Shown: in pieces, positions 51,524-62,900 of the stretch
Numbering within the stretch: position 1 is the first letter of the stretch
Layout of the letters: the number at the start of each line of letters is the position of its first letter
Assembly: GCF_964340395.1 (NCBI RefSeq)
Contig: NC_135563.1
Coordinates: 23,516,309-23,580,308, forward strand
DNA: 64,000 bases
Source of the DNA: Glandiceps talaboti
Taxonomy: Eukaryota > Hemichordata > Enteropneusta > Spengelidae
Direction of reading: 5' to 3'
The notes under the pieces: model-generated
The model's database searches: none
What the model was told of the DNA's origin: nothing
Seen by the model: the letters and a program-made list of their open reading frames with translations, nothing else
Position numbers and translations under genes: made by a program

Positions 51524-53360
51524 CCTGTGTGCTTGTCATGTGATCATTTGGCAAGGCCGTGGTATACGTGTCTGAGCAATATGTGTATACATCACTGTAA
51601 CACTTGAGTACACTGTCATCTATCATTTTCCTGGTGACGTAGACCAGACATTTTGTAACGCCTAGACGTCATGAGAAAAAACTAGCAGTGTTTCTATGAC
51701 GGCAACGACCGATCATGACCGAGTACATGTACTAACATTTGATCAAAGTGCGATTTGTTGGTGGACATACTAAAAACATGTGGACAAGTCAAACGAGGTC
51801 ATTGTATTCGGTACCTTACGTCAAATCTAGTCATGTTTTAGTTTAAGTGTCTTCCTATGCTCCACAAGGTTAAACAGTCACACCGTCGTCTTTATATTCT
51901 CGTCTTCATCAAAAGTTACCATGCTGTATATGTACGGCTTTACAGTAATGTCACAAATGGTTAAACCACATACAGACCCGTACAATGGAACTCCGACGTT
52001 TCAAACAATTTTAATTTCCACAACACCACATGCATGATATGACTAAGTAAGCTTGTCAGTCTAAACCGTCGACTCAGAGAGTCCTAAAGAAATCAAAGTC
52101 ACATTACCATGGTGACATAGTTATATTTTCTGGTCATTCGCAATACACAACCTTATATGAAAAGCTGACGTTTTCCTTTCTCCAATGAATAAACAAAATT
52201 AGCTAAAAGTAAAGAAGGAACTAAAAATAACAACTAAATTTTACAACAATTGCAAAACTAATACCAGTTATTCCGGACGGAATACTCTAGTTTGATCTAC
52301 TAAGTTTCGTATCTGTTCTATAAACCATTTAATACTAACCACAGACAAGGAAGGCTGTAACCACAGACAAGGAAGGCTGTAACCACAGACAAGGAAGGCT
52401 GTAACCACAGACAAGGAAGGCTGTGGTTCAAGTTATATTGATATTACTACATCTCAGGACAAGTTTCAAATACTAAAAATTGATAACTTTACAAATAAAC
52501 CCTAGAGTGAACTCTTTCATGCAAGACCATTCCATTGAAAGTGTCACTATCAAAAATATACGTTGCCGTCCACTGCGTCCCTTCCTATATTCATGCCAGT
52601 ATAGATAAGGCAATGGAAAATTGAAAATAATGATACTGCTTCACCTAGTCATTGGTATCTTTTGCAGTTGAAATCGATATGTGTACGCTAGGAATGAGAG
52701 ATTTACTGATAGTAGATAAGGCAATGTTTGTAGGTTGGAGTAGCCGGCCACTAATGCGAGAACCTGGGGATTGAAAGGGGTGGGGTGGGGTGGGGGTTTA
52801 AAATGGGACACAGTGACAATTTTCATGTGTAAAGTTCAACGTTTAATCTGGGCCAAACACTGAGCTTGTTACCGAACTTGATTTGTCACTTAATAGGCCC
52901 ACCACGGAATATTTCAAGCGAACTAATGATGCTCTGTTATCAGGGTCAAAGGTAGCAGAATTTCTGAACCCCTTTTGCTACGAGTTAACTTTTGTTGAGG
53001 TTATATACTGGTCACACTTTATCACACACATACGCACGACACATACGCATGCACGCACGCACGTATGCACACACAGGCAGACATATATGTGTGCGCATAT
53101 ACACACCCACATATATATATATATATATACATACATATGTACACACACACACATACACACATAAAGGTGTTTCTAGATTCCTTGAGAAGCATAATAAGTT
53201 TAAATGCATTGTAATTTCCACTGCATAATTCACTTCCTGAGGGTATGAAACAATGTCAGACAGCCCCCGAAGTACATACATTGTCCTATCATAACCAGAA
53301 CTAAAAAGAAACAATTACATAGAATAGAACAATGTTATGGTATTTTATACTTTGAAAAGT
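51524..53360. other. Intergenic between gene 2 promoter and gene 3 3' end
   Basis: Contains four copies of a 22-bp unit (AACCACAGACAAGGAAGGCT-GT) at 52337-52424, a (GGGGT)4 tract at 52777-52796, and (CACG)n/(TA)n/(CA)n runs at 53023-53162. No gene seen. Confidence 0.6.
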
Positions 53361-53364
53361 CGTC

Positions 53365-53370
53365 TTTATT
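53365..53370 (-). terminator. Candidate poly(A) signal of gene 3
   Basis: AATAAA on the minus strand about 460 nt beyond the gene 3 stop. It lies close to the point where CpG frequency changes. Confidence 0.35.
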
Positions 53371-53830
53371 CAAATATCATTTCCGATATATATACAATGA
53401 ATGTTCAAGGTTGAGAGAGATTTATACATGGTCAAATATACAAAACAGTCTTTTTGTTCATGGAAGTAGGAATAATTACGAGTCCTTGTTTTTTTTGTTT
53501 TTTTAAAGAATGGTTGAGCAGTTATGAATACAATGAAATTCACACAAAAACTGTTATACAAAACTGATAATATGTACAGAGTGAAGAAAGAAGGTTACTG
53601 GGTCCAAGACATTTCACTTAAAACTGGGTTTTGAGGACATGATTTGTGTAAGCACAAATATCAACATGTACATGACAAACAAATAACATAATGAAATAAC
53701 AATTGTTGATATTGAGTTAAGCATAATTCCATAGAATACAAAGGTTGGTCCAGGATCTATGATGTATTTAATGTCCTTGATACATATTTACATGGTGTGT
53801 TGATAATTGCTGGTGATGTTATAGTCTATA

Positions 53831-53914
53831 CTATGAGTCAGCAATTCTGTGAATTTTATTTATCCTGGCAATGATTTCTGATTCCCTTTCCTTTAACTTC
53901 TTGCCAACGTCAAC
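53831..53914 (-). CDS. Gene 3 last exon
   Basis: Twenty-seven codons and TAG after acceptor TTCATTTTAG|. It reads VDVGKKLKERESEIIARINK then IHRIADS, continuing the helix of the previous exon. The intron between them is about 4.6 kb and contains a minisatellite flanked by inverted repeats. Confidence 0.75.
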   Translation of the reverse strand, partial: VDVGKKLKERESEIIARINKIHRIADS

Positions 53915-56900
53915 CTAAAATGAATAGACGGAGAAGTATAAGCAAATAATTGATAAGAGTGTGCCAAATGTGATTAGTAGATCATGTATGTATCTGATAA
54001 GATTGTGCCAAACAGGATACAACACTCTACATTACAGAGATTGTAATATCTGTCAACATCTACTCATAGAGGCACTACTGCAGTCAGGGTTTGATTACAG
54101 TCTGTCCACTCAGACTTTGAATGATCAACTTCATGGGACTATTGCACAGCTCAAGGAACTCATCAATGCACTACCATGTAAAACTTCATAGGTTAATAAG
54201 AAATGTTCATGTGTTGATACAAATGTTCCACAAAATACTTCTCAAACGGTTGCCAACACTGCAAGCTACATTGACACCTGGCATTCTGGCAACAATATTA
54301 TTCAGCATTCACAAATCTCAGAGGTCAGTATGAGCACATCACATGTGCTCACCCAGATTGACAAAGATTGGCAGCTAGTCCATATTCCATGCAAATTATC
54401 ACTTCAGGCAACATGTTGAGCCAAAATTTCAATGCTGTGCTGACACTTTGAAGGGGAAAACTTGTGTGCAGGATTCAAGTGCTGCTCACCAGCACATATT
54501 GTCATATATTTATGACAAATGTAAACCACAGTTATTTTTGATACTCCAAAGACACACTGAAAAACTACTGTTTTTTAGTACTTTATCAGTGGTGATCCTA
54601 CATACATTTTTGAACTGAAAATTGTGTTGTAAATCTACATTTCATTGCTGTGGACAACTATAGTTTCCATGTTACTGCACCAAGTAAAATTGTGTTGTAA
54701 ATCTACATTTCATTGCTGTGGACAACTATAGTTTCCATGTTACTGCACCAAGTAAAATTGTGTTGTAAATCTACATTTCATTGTTGTGGACAACTATAGT
54801 TTCCATGTTACTGCACCAAGTAAAATTGTGTTGTAAATCTACATTTCATTGCTGTGGACAATTAGTTTCCACTTTACTGCACCAAGTAAAATTGTGTTGT
54901 AAATCTACATTTCATTGCTGTGGACAATTAGTTTCCATGTTACTGCACCAAGTAAAATTGTGTTGTAAATCTACATTTCATTGCTGTGGACAATTAGTTT
55001 CCACTTTACTGCACCAAGTAAAATTGTGTTGTAAATCTACATTTCATTGCTGTGGACAATTAGTTTCCATGTTACTGCACCAAGTAAAATTGTGTTGTAA
55101 ATCCACATTCCATTGCTGTGGACAATTAGTTTCCATGTTACTGCACCAAGTAAAATTGTGTTGTAAATCCACATTCCATTGCTGTGGACAATTAGTTTCC
55201 ATGTTACTGCACCAAGTAAAATTGTGTTGTAAATCTACATTCCATTGCTGTGGACAATTATAGTTTCCATGTTACTGTACCAAGTAAAATACTCTAATGA
55301 ATAATATTTGATTTGAATGAAGAATTGTTTCACTGCTTTGAGAATGCTTTGTATACATTTTTCATACAATGTTACATGATTACATAGATAATTTTTATGT
55401 CTACTAAGTAGCATTTGTATCAACATATGAACACTTCTTATTAACCTATGAAGTTTTACATGGGAGTACATTGATGAGTTCCTCAACTTGCACAATATTC
55501 ACATGAAGGTGATCATTCAAAAGTCTGTAAACTTGCCACACTGTTATTTAGTTAGTAGTGTGTCTTTCAGTTTTACTCTACCAAACAACACAGGTTTTCA
55601 AGGGCACTGTGGTTTCTCCTGCATTGACACTGAACCCATGAGGGCTGGCCCTCACTGGACTTCTGGAGAGATATAGCCCAGAGACTTGGTCATCCGGATT
55701 GAAATTGTCATTCACTAGAGTAGTATGTCGACTCAGATAGCCAAGTCTCTGGGTGGTTATGGGAGACAAGTTTATAAAACTTTAAGAACATAATCCAGTC
55801 TAAATAAAGATGATTATTATTTATGGAGGTCAGACAATAACTAGCTGAAGTAAATGAAATAGAATCTGAGTAAACTTATGGTATTTATGTACTCAGTCCA
55901 AATACAGAACTCAGAAAAGCTGAAGTTCAAATTTGTACTTTTCTCTTATAGAGCTATCTCAACCACATTTGTAATCTGGTATAAAGATTAGCTATCTCAT
56001 TCTTTCCAGTTACAGTTCATTCAAATATAGTTAATTTTCACCTGATATTAAACAAGTGTGTACATGAGAGCTGAATAGGAAGAATTGTTCAGATTTGCAA
56101 TGTCAGCATATTAAAAAATCTTTACTTGGATCTATGTAAGTATGTCTTTACATGGATGATGGATCATGGCTTAACATGCAATCAACATATTAATTTTATA
56201 ATTATAACTACCATAACCTGTATAGATTATATACTGTAGTCATGGTTTTTGGCACTGGATTTATTTGACCTGAATATGTGCACAAGCTTTTTCTTCACAA
56301 ATAAGTCTGGCTAACATACTTAATGGGTCATATTTCTACACTTGCTATTGTAAAATGTGTCATTAACAATTGCACTGAATACAGTGGACTGACTGAATAA
56401 GTTACTTGTAAGGCCTAAAATTTTTTTTTTTGATTCCGGTTACCCAAGCCCACCTACCTATTCACTGTTGACCCTAAGCTTTTTTGAAGTATTTGAGAAA
56501 AAAATAATAAAATCACAAAAATTGACATCAAATTAAAAAGACAATACATTGTATAAAACTGTTCTTCCAATCTGTAATGCCTGTACATCTGATAGGAAGA
56601 AATACACAACACAGAGACCATTTGGAAAACAATGGAAAACCTGAACTAGACACTCACACAGAAAAAATAAAAATAACCACCTCATATAACAAAATAAAAT
56701 AAAAAATCTACCTACCCCACCTATTCTAAAATTGAGTGTAATCAGAACCACAAAAATATTTTTATTAGGCCTTAGCACTATCAAAAAAAATACCCCAGCA
56801 TCTGGGCTTGTGCCAGGATATACATTAATTGTCCTAAAAGTAGGCCACATACCGGTACATGTATGTTGGCCTTTATCAAATAAATACATCAACACCCATA

Positions 56901-59900
56901 TATTTGTTTCTTTTCCTTTGCCAAATACATGTCATGTACAACAAGCATGACATACTCCAGAAATATTGAAGATTAAAGTGTGACCAGCATTAAGTTTGAC
57001 ATCAATGTATTTGAACCACACAATTCTTGTATTCATACAATCCTCATTTTTGTTTTAACTTTACTGTGTTATCAGCCAGATGCTATATATATCTATCAAA
57101 ACATCCACCTTAAATGATCACACATGCGTACAGTGCTGTCCCTACAATATTTTCACAGAGCCCACTTGTAGACTACAAAATGAGCATTTAAGGTCTGGTG
57201 GATGGTTTGAGCATACAATAAACATGCTTGGAATGTGATTTTCATTTTAACAAGCGGGGCTCAGGGCTCACATAACTTTGTTCAAAGAGAAAACTGTGGG
57301 CCACCACTAAGAAAAACACTTCCATTTTCATCATAAGATAATTAAAATGATGAATTAAAGCCCATTAAAAGATTGCCTAAGACCCTTTCACCTTCAAACC
57401 TGAATGCAATGATGTCTAATTAAGCTTTAGAGCTTAAATTCTGAATCAGCAAAAAAATGTGTTGATTTAGAGGATAGGGTGTTGTATGCACAATAGTATG
57501 GATCTTATGTCATCCTTACTTATTGCTATTGTTGTACTATTTGAAGGACAGAGATTAACCCATCTAAATATGAAAGACTGCAAAAACAACACAATGCAGC
57601 CTCTTTTAAGTTTAATGCAAGTAATTCCTATTAATCAAGGTGACAGAGACTTAGAAATTTAACATATGATGAATGTTAATTATGCTAATGATCGCCAGTG
57701 TTACTGCTATGGCTTAATCACCATAGGTTAGTATAACATTCAATCAATCACTGGAACTATCAAGCAATTTGTCAGGTGCCAGTGTCTATTAATAAATCAC
57801 AAAGTTCATAGGTGCTGTATACTAGTAGTTGGAAACCTCTGGAGAATAGATATTGGTCATTACATTCTTTTTGAAGTAGGTTTTATCCATTATTCCACAA
57901 ACAGGGCATGCTAGTAAGCACACCTGCAATGTAACACTAATTAATTTGCAATTGAGTTCATGCAATGAACATTTGGCAGGTGATCAGCGTGTCCTGAAAG
58001 TTAGCTTAATATGAATTAGGTCTGATAAGTAGGCCAGTTGAAGTCCATCCAGAGATACAGTGAATGCTGAACACACAAACACACTGCTATCTCAGATTTA
58101 TGTGCAAAATAAAGAGGCGTTCCATAAATTTATGAAAACATGGAATTCTCGGTACCTGCAATAGCATTTTACCTCATGCTAGAGGGTCAAAATAGAACAA
58201 GAAGGTTGACTTATTCTCAGTACCTGCAATAGCATTTTACCTCATGCTAGAGGTTCAAAATAGAACAAGAAGGTCAACTTATTCTCAGTACCTGCAACAG
58301 CATTTTACGTAACCTCATGCTAGAGGGTCAAAATAGAACAAGAACATGCCTATAGTAATGCATGTGAAGCACGTGGAGCAGAAATTATGGTGTCAATCGG
58401 GAAATCCAATGTACATTATTTTATGATGTGCCTCAGCAGTAAAGATCTATTAAGTCTAAGAATTAAGTCTTAAAATTTATGATGTAGTTGTTTACATTGT
58501 TGTATATTGTTGTATATTGTTGATGACACACACACTAACCTGTAAATCCCCAAGCATGTCCCTGGCCACTTCATCCATGATTCTCTTAACATCCTCTGCT
58601 GTGACTCCTTCTAAGGGGTCAACTGCAGGAGTCTCTGTATCACCTGTTAGACAAACAGCAATATTTAAATCATTTATGATATTGTCATAACACCTAACAA
58701 AATTCAAGATACCTTATACCACACCTGGAAAACATTTTATACTTTCATTTATATATACAATCGACATGCAGAGTTACATCATGGATGGAGAGTGCTTCAA
58801 GCAATGTAGTCTTAAATAGATAGCAAAGAGAAGTGTTTATCATGTACTTGTATGTCTTTCCATTAACCCCCCTCCCCCACCCACCCCATCTGGTTTACCC
58901 TCTTTTTTTCAAAGGGTAAGCAACATGAACATGGGGTGGAAAGGTTAGAAGTGGGGATAATGTTTTCAAATTTGTAGTTTTTATTAAAATTATGAATGTT
59001 TTTAGAAAAATGGCAATGAAAAGTTATGATTTTTGAGTTTTCATTTTGATACTGTATGATATTGTTAATTTAGATTTTTCATATTTATATGATTCATGAA
59101 TGTATTACATGAACATGATCTCTCTGAGATGTAAAAGTCAGATTTACCCCAACTGTGCACTCTTATGTAAAGAAAAAAAAAGTTGCAACACCTTTGGCAA
59201 TAAAAAGAATGTCAGCTGTGTGGAGCATGCATGTGGAATGAAAGATTAATAAAATGTCAATGAAATGAAAATGCAGGGTCATTAAATGCAGTCACACAGT
59301 ACATCTCATACACAGACCTTCACTTTGAACATTGTCAACTGCTGGTGAATCCATTGAAGGCCTGGGTGTTGTTGCTATAGGTAAAAACATTTAATGAAAA
59401 AATATACAATCACTAAGACTTGCTGAATACCATTTTATTTTATACCTTTGGTACCCTAAATAATCCACAACCTTTGTTGGAAAGTAAGAAACGTTATAAA
59501 CATTGCAAACTCTGCTTTTACAGTAAAGGGATATTTCACACCACCTCAACAGTTTAATTTTTATCTAAGTGTTAAATACAACTCAACCACTTCCATATTT
59601 ATGCCAATCTTAGGTTTGAAATGAACATCAAATCTTCATATACATGTATTGATGAAAGATTTATAGGTGTGCATTTTCATCAGTGATATTAACAGTGTTT
59701 TGGATGCACCCAAAATTACGTCTTTGAATCAATCCTCATGGTTACTAGAATATGCAGTTCTTCACATTAAACAAATACGTACACCACAGATAATGTCCAG
59801 ATCTGGCCCAGAATGATGATAATAGACCATAACACTCATTTTGTGGGTGAAGGCATGTTGGGGATCAATTTTCTAAAACTATCTAAATACGACATAAGCT

Positions 59901-62900
59901 TGAATCTGTAGACTTGCCATGTGAAAGTTTGTGTACAGTCGTTTGCAAAAAAACTAAAATTAAAGATGGTAGTTTACAAATAAATTTGACATAACTGAAC
60001 ATTATCCTACTCATGCGATACTTTGCACGTAAGGCCATTTTCAGTATCAAAGTTTCCTTGCACACAGCATGCACAGTACATTCTCACTTTTCATTTATTT
60101 TAAGTTGCTTACTTCAGAATTTTGTACTTTTTTAAAATAATAGCTCAAATTCTAAGAATTTAGTATTGTGAACACCACTTGAAATTATTTGGATAGGTGT
60201 CTGCGTTGACTTAAATATTATAAATGACACTTTGTTTCATGAGAAAATGCATGCAAATACCATTAGATTAATGTCTGACAGTAACTAACCTAGTCTTGGT
60301 TACCCAGACTCTTGCCACTGGGGGCTCTGCCTACAAGACCTCTCCAAGTGAAAGTTCAGGGAAACGAGATTCCAATTCGCCCGTGCAGGAATTAGATTCT
60401 AGAGCAGTGCATGCTGAGGAATACTTCACTTCCAACATTGTAGGCTAAATGATTTAGGTACTTTTGCGACAAGTTATCACTTCTCAAGTGAGTGATACAT
60501 CTAAACTACAACAAACAGGCCTCGTACGCCCATTTTTTATGACTTGGAAGAAATGCACTGTGTGACTCCTGGTGTGGGGTAGTTGAAATGTGGTTTCCCC
60601 ACATTCTTGCCTGGTGGTCTGAAGGAAGAGCCCAAGTGGTGAGAGTCTGGGTAACCAAGACTATAACTAACTAGGTATATTATGTAAAGCCAAATGTTTG
60701 AATCCATGTTTGTGAATTAGTGTCGCCATCTTACCATTGGAGTCATAAGGATTACATAGGATCATTCTTTTGTTCAGATGCAACTTTTCTATATCTCTAC
60801 AGGCCAACTGTACTTCTAACCCACAATTTAATCCAATACAGGACTTTACGTTAGCAGCTCACAAATGTAGGAATTCTGTGTTCTTTGATTCCTATCTTAG
60901 TAGAAACAGGATCATTCTTTTGTTCAAAACGAATGTTTTCTATACCTCTACCATACCAAATTTTAATTCTATTCCAACACAGGCCTTTCATTAGTTACTC
61001 ACCTGCAGATACACCTTTTTCATCCTCCTTAGCTTCATTTTCTACCGTTTCTTCTCCATCAACTTCAGGTGATGTAACAGGTGTTGCTATTTGACTGTTG
61101 TAAATGTCTTCATCAATACCCTCATCTAGGGGTGGTGGGTAGGGCAAATCAGCTTTAGGTAATACTTCAATAACCAGCTGTAATGTGTAAATAATGTCAT
61201 TATATTGGTTATATTGGTTAGTTATGTCTTATTACATCAAATTATTCATATGTCATGGACTCATGGTTAAAACTCACTTTGTGCCAACAACAGAAACAGT
61301 GTAAGATTACTCATAAACCAAACCTATAGCTCTGTAACTAAAAGTAACATTTTAGATGTTCTTATCCTATATATAAGATACAGTAATCCCATGTTATTCA
61401 TTGGTCAGTTATCAAGTAGAGCTAATTTGGTGTTATAATGTGTTATAATCAACCTATGTTACTTCATTTTACAATTTCAATGACCTGGTGTACATAGACA
61501 AGTAGCTTTAGATAAATATATGTATGTTTACGCAGTTTGCTGCATATATTAGTTTAAATACATCTGGTGGAATTACACAGCCATCATTCAATGCAGTCCT
61601 TTGTTTTAATAATGAAATCATAGTATCAATGCATTGTTTCTTGGAGATACTTCCTTTTAACTCCAGCCCAAACATGTCTGATCCGACTGCTGTGCTCTCC
61701 AAATCAGCCAAACATTATAACATGCAACATTGTCGTTGGAAGATAACAATATTGCAAACCTTCCTTCAAGTTATCATTTAAGGTTAACATCCCAATAAAC
61801 TCAAGAACATTCAAATTAATTTAATTTTACAACTATAATAATACTGGTATTATATATCATTTGTTATATTTATGCCATGCATTTAATATGCAATACAGCC
61901 ATGCATAAATTACAGCAATTTACTTGATAAGTGTGGGATCAACAACTACCCCTCCTATCATATATGACAAGCCAATATTAAAGCAGATGAAATCTTATTC
62001 ACTTACAGTAATAATCATATAACACATTTACACTATATATATATCTATATTTATGTTATACAGCATGCACTTTGGTGAACATCTAGAATCACTTGAAGGA
62101 TTCACACTGATTGATCATCTGATAGAGAAATACTTGATTTATTTTAACTGTTGTTTATTTTTGCTACTCTCTCACCTTTACCATCTCTTAAAAGGAAGTA
62201 GTCTAAAATTGTCAAATCATAGAGGAAAGTCGAAGAACTGATATAAACAACAATCAATTCCATTGATATCTCTTTCAGATTTCAATCAGTTTTGAACGTT
62301 ACTGTAAACATGGACACTTTTGAATTTCAAAAAGAAAATGAAATTTGTAAGTCCTATAATCATTTTACAATATTTTTTGGGGAAAAACAACAGGGTGACT
62401 TATGTACCAATTATTTTTCAAGTTACACATGTATCTATTTGTTTGAATGATTTGTTTCACTATATTTAGGACAAGTCTAAATATTTTTTCTTTGATGATT
62501 TGATTATTTCCAATCTTGTTCACAGTACATCAAATATTTTGTGTAACTTTACAATAATTAACATTACCACAAACCATGGATGATGATCATGAAGACTAAG
62601 AACAAAACTTGCAGTACACTTTGACAAAAGTCAAACACATCTTACAAATCTTTGGATTAGTGCAATGGATAATGTGAAATTATTAGTTAGAAACTAGTGC
62701 TACGATACAATAGAAAACAACACCAGTGACCTCATGAGGAAATATCCCCTTTACTTACTTTCTCCTAAAATGACCATGAGACAGTAGTTGTAGGGAAATT
62801 GAAGGAAATAAGACATTGTTATTAACTACTCTACATCAAATATAGACTGAATTTTGGTTTTTGCATGGGGAGTATAAGTCAATTTTTTGGTTCCAAGATG

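Noticed and set aside
53961-54333. Plus-strand frames with protein-like sequence (LIEALLQSGFDYSLSTQTLN)
   Set aside because: Overlaps the left arm of an inverted-repeat element, and I recognise no domain; kept only as a possible transposon relic.
54781-55263. 160-codon frame rich in cysteine (LHQVKLCCKSTFHCCGQLVS repeats)
   Set aside because: Reads across the 66-68-bp minisatellite and only stays open where unit length happens to be a multiple of three.
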